Shown one piece after another: positions 63,885 through 64,000 of a DNA stretch of 64,000 bases. The stretch is from the NCBI RefSeq assembly GCF_038595055.1, contig NZ_CP152002.1:4136501-4200500 (forward strand), in the 5' to 3' direction. A model generated the notes under the pieces. It searched no databases. It saw nothing but the letters and a program-made list of their open reading frames with translations, and was not told the DNA's origin. The stretch's first letter is position 1. Each line of letters starts with the position of its first letter. The position numbers were made by a program, and so were the translations under genes. The DNA comes from Paenibacillus sp. FSL R7-0345 (GTDB lineage Bacteria > Bacillota > Bacilli > Paenibacillales > Paenibacillaceae).

Positions 63885-64000
63885 TGAGAAAAAAACATAA
63901 CACTGCTATCGTTGCGGCAGTTACCGTATTTTCGCTCGTTTTGCTTGCCGGCTGCCGGGAGCTTCCGGGCAAAGAAGCGGCTAATCAGCAGCTGGAGGAG
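63885..64000 (+). CDS. Lipoprotein, N-terminal part only (cut by the right edge)
   Basis: From TTG 63885, with GGGAGG eight bases upstream, the visible 38 codons read MRKKHNTAIVAAVTVFSLVL, then LAGCRELPGKEAAN. This is a lipoprotein signal peptide with the lipobox LAGC. The short polar start of the mature protein does not reveal the family. It is one of only two plus-strand genes in the window. Confidence 0.75.

Overview
The window looks like a chromosomal segment of a motile, endospore-forming Firmicute of the Paenibacillus type. The basis is strong AGGAGG-type ribosome binding sites with frequent GTG and TTG starts, moderate GC content, and a gene order that follows the Bacillus subtilis rplS-ylqF-rnhB-ylqG-ylqH-sucCD-dprA-topA-trmFO-hslVU-flgB...sigD-swrB-rpsB-tsf-pyrH-frr-uppS-cdsA-dxr-rasP-proS-polC block. 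The genus assignment is inference. Almost every gene is on the minus strand, so the biological reading direction is from 64000 towards 1. Only ohr and a truncated lipoprotein at the right edge are on the plus strand.

Read in transcription order, 63.6-57.5 kb holds a small zinc-ribbon membrane protein, rplS with its own promoter and leader, lepB, the ribosome-assembly GTPase ylqF (rbgA), rnhB, a very Ala-rich FliK-like protein, an orphan FlhB C-terminal-domain protein and a YraN-type nuclease-fold protein. The 57.3-52.5 kb part is accessory: a zinc-ribbon protein, a metallophosphoesterase, an AT-rich two-helix membrane protein lying between two ~100-bp direct repeats, comM, and the divergent ohr/ohrR peroxide-defence pair. 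Then come sucCD, dprA, topA, trmFO, hslV and hslU. codY and xerC/codV, which flank hslVU in B. subtilis, are not present.

From 42.67 to 11.1 kb runs a fla/che operon of about 31.5 kb: rod (flgB, flgC, fliE), MS ring and C ring (fliF, fliG, fliM, fliY), export ATPase (fliH, fliI, fliJ), export gate (fliO, fliP, fliQ, fliR, flhB, flhA), hook (fliK, flgD, flgE), number and placement control (flhF, flhG), chemotaxis (cheY, cheB, cheA, cheW, cheC, cheD), sigma-D, and a tail with FapA, SwrB-like and MltG-like proteins. Many genes overlap by a few bases, which suggests tight translational coupling.

From 10.9 kb to the left edge is a housekeeping series: rpsB, tsf, pyrH, frr, uppS, cdsA, dxr, rseP, an archaeal/eukaryote-like proS, and the N-terminal 690 codons of polC, which runs off the window.

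The most unusual structure is at comM. Its leader can form a hairpin that masks the ribosome binding site and is followed by a U-tract. This leader, with the first codons of comM, is duplicated about 740 bp upstream, and a foreign-looking membrane-protein gene with a near-consensus promoter lies between the copies. Two intergenic palindromes sharing GAACTTAAGAAT arms, a double inverted repeat between trmFO and hslV, and a GC-rich hairpin with a U-tract inside the fla/che operon are further leads.
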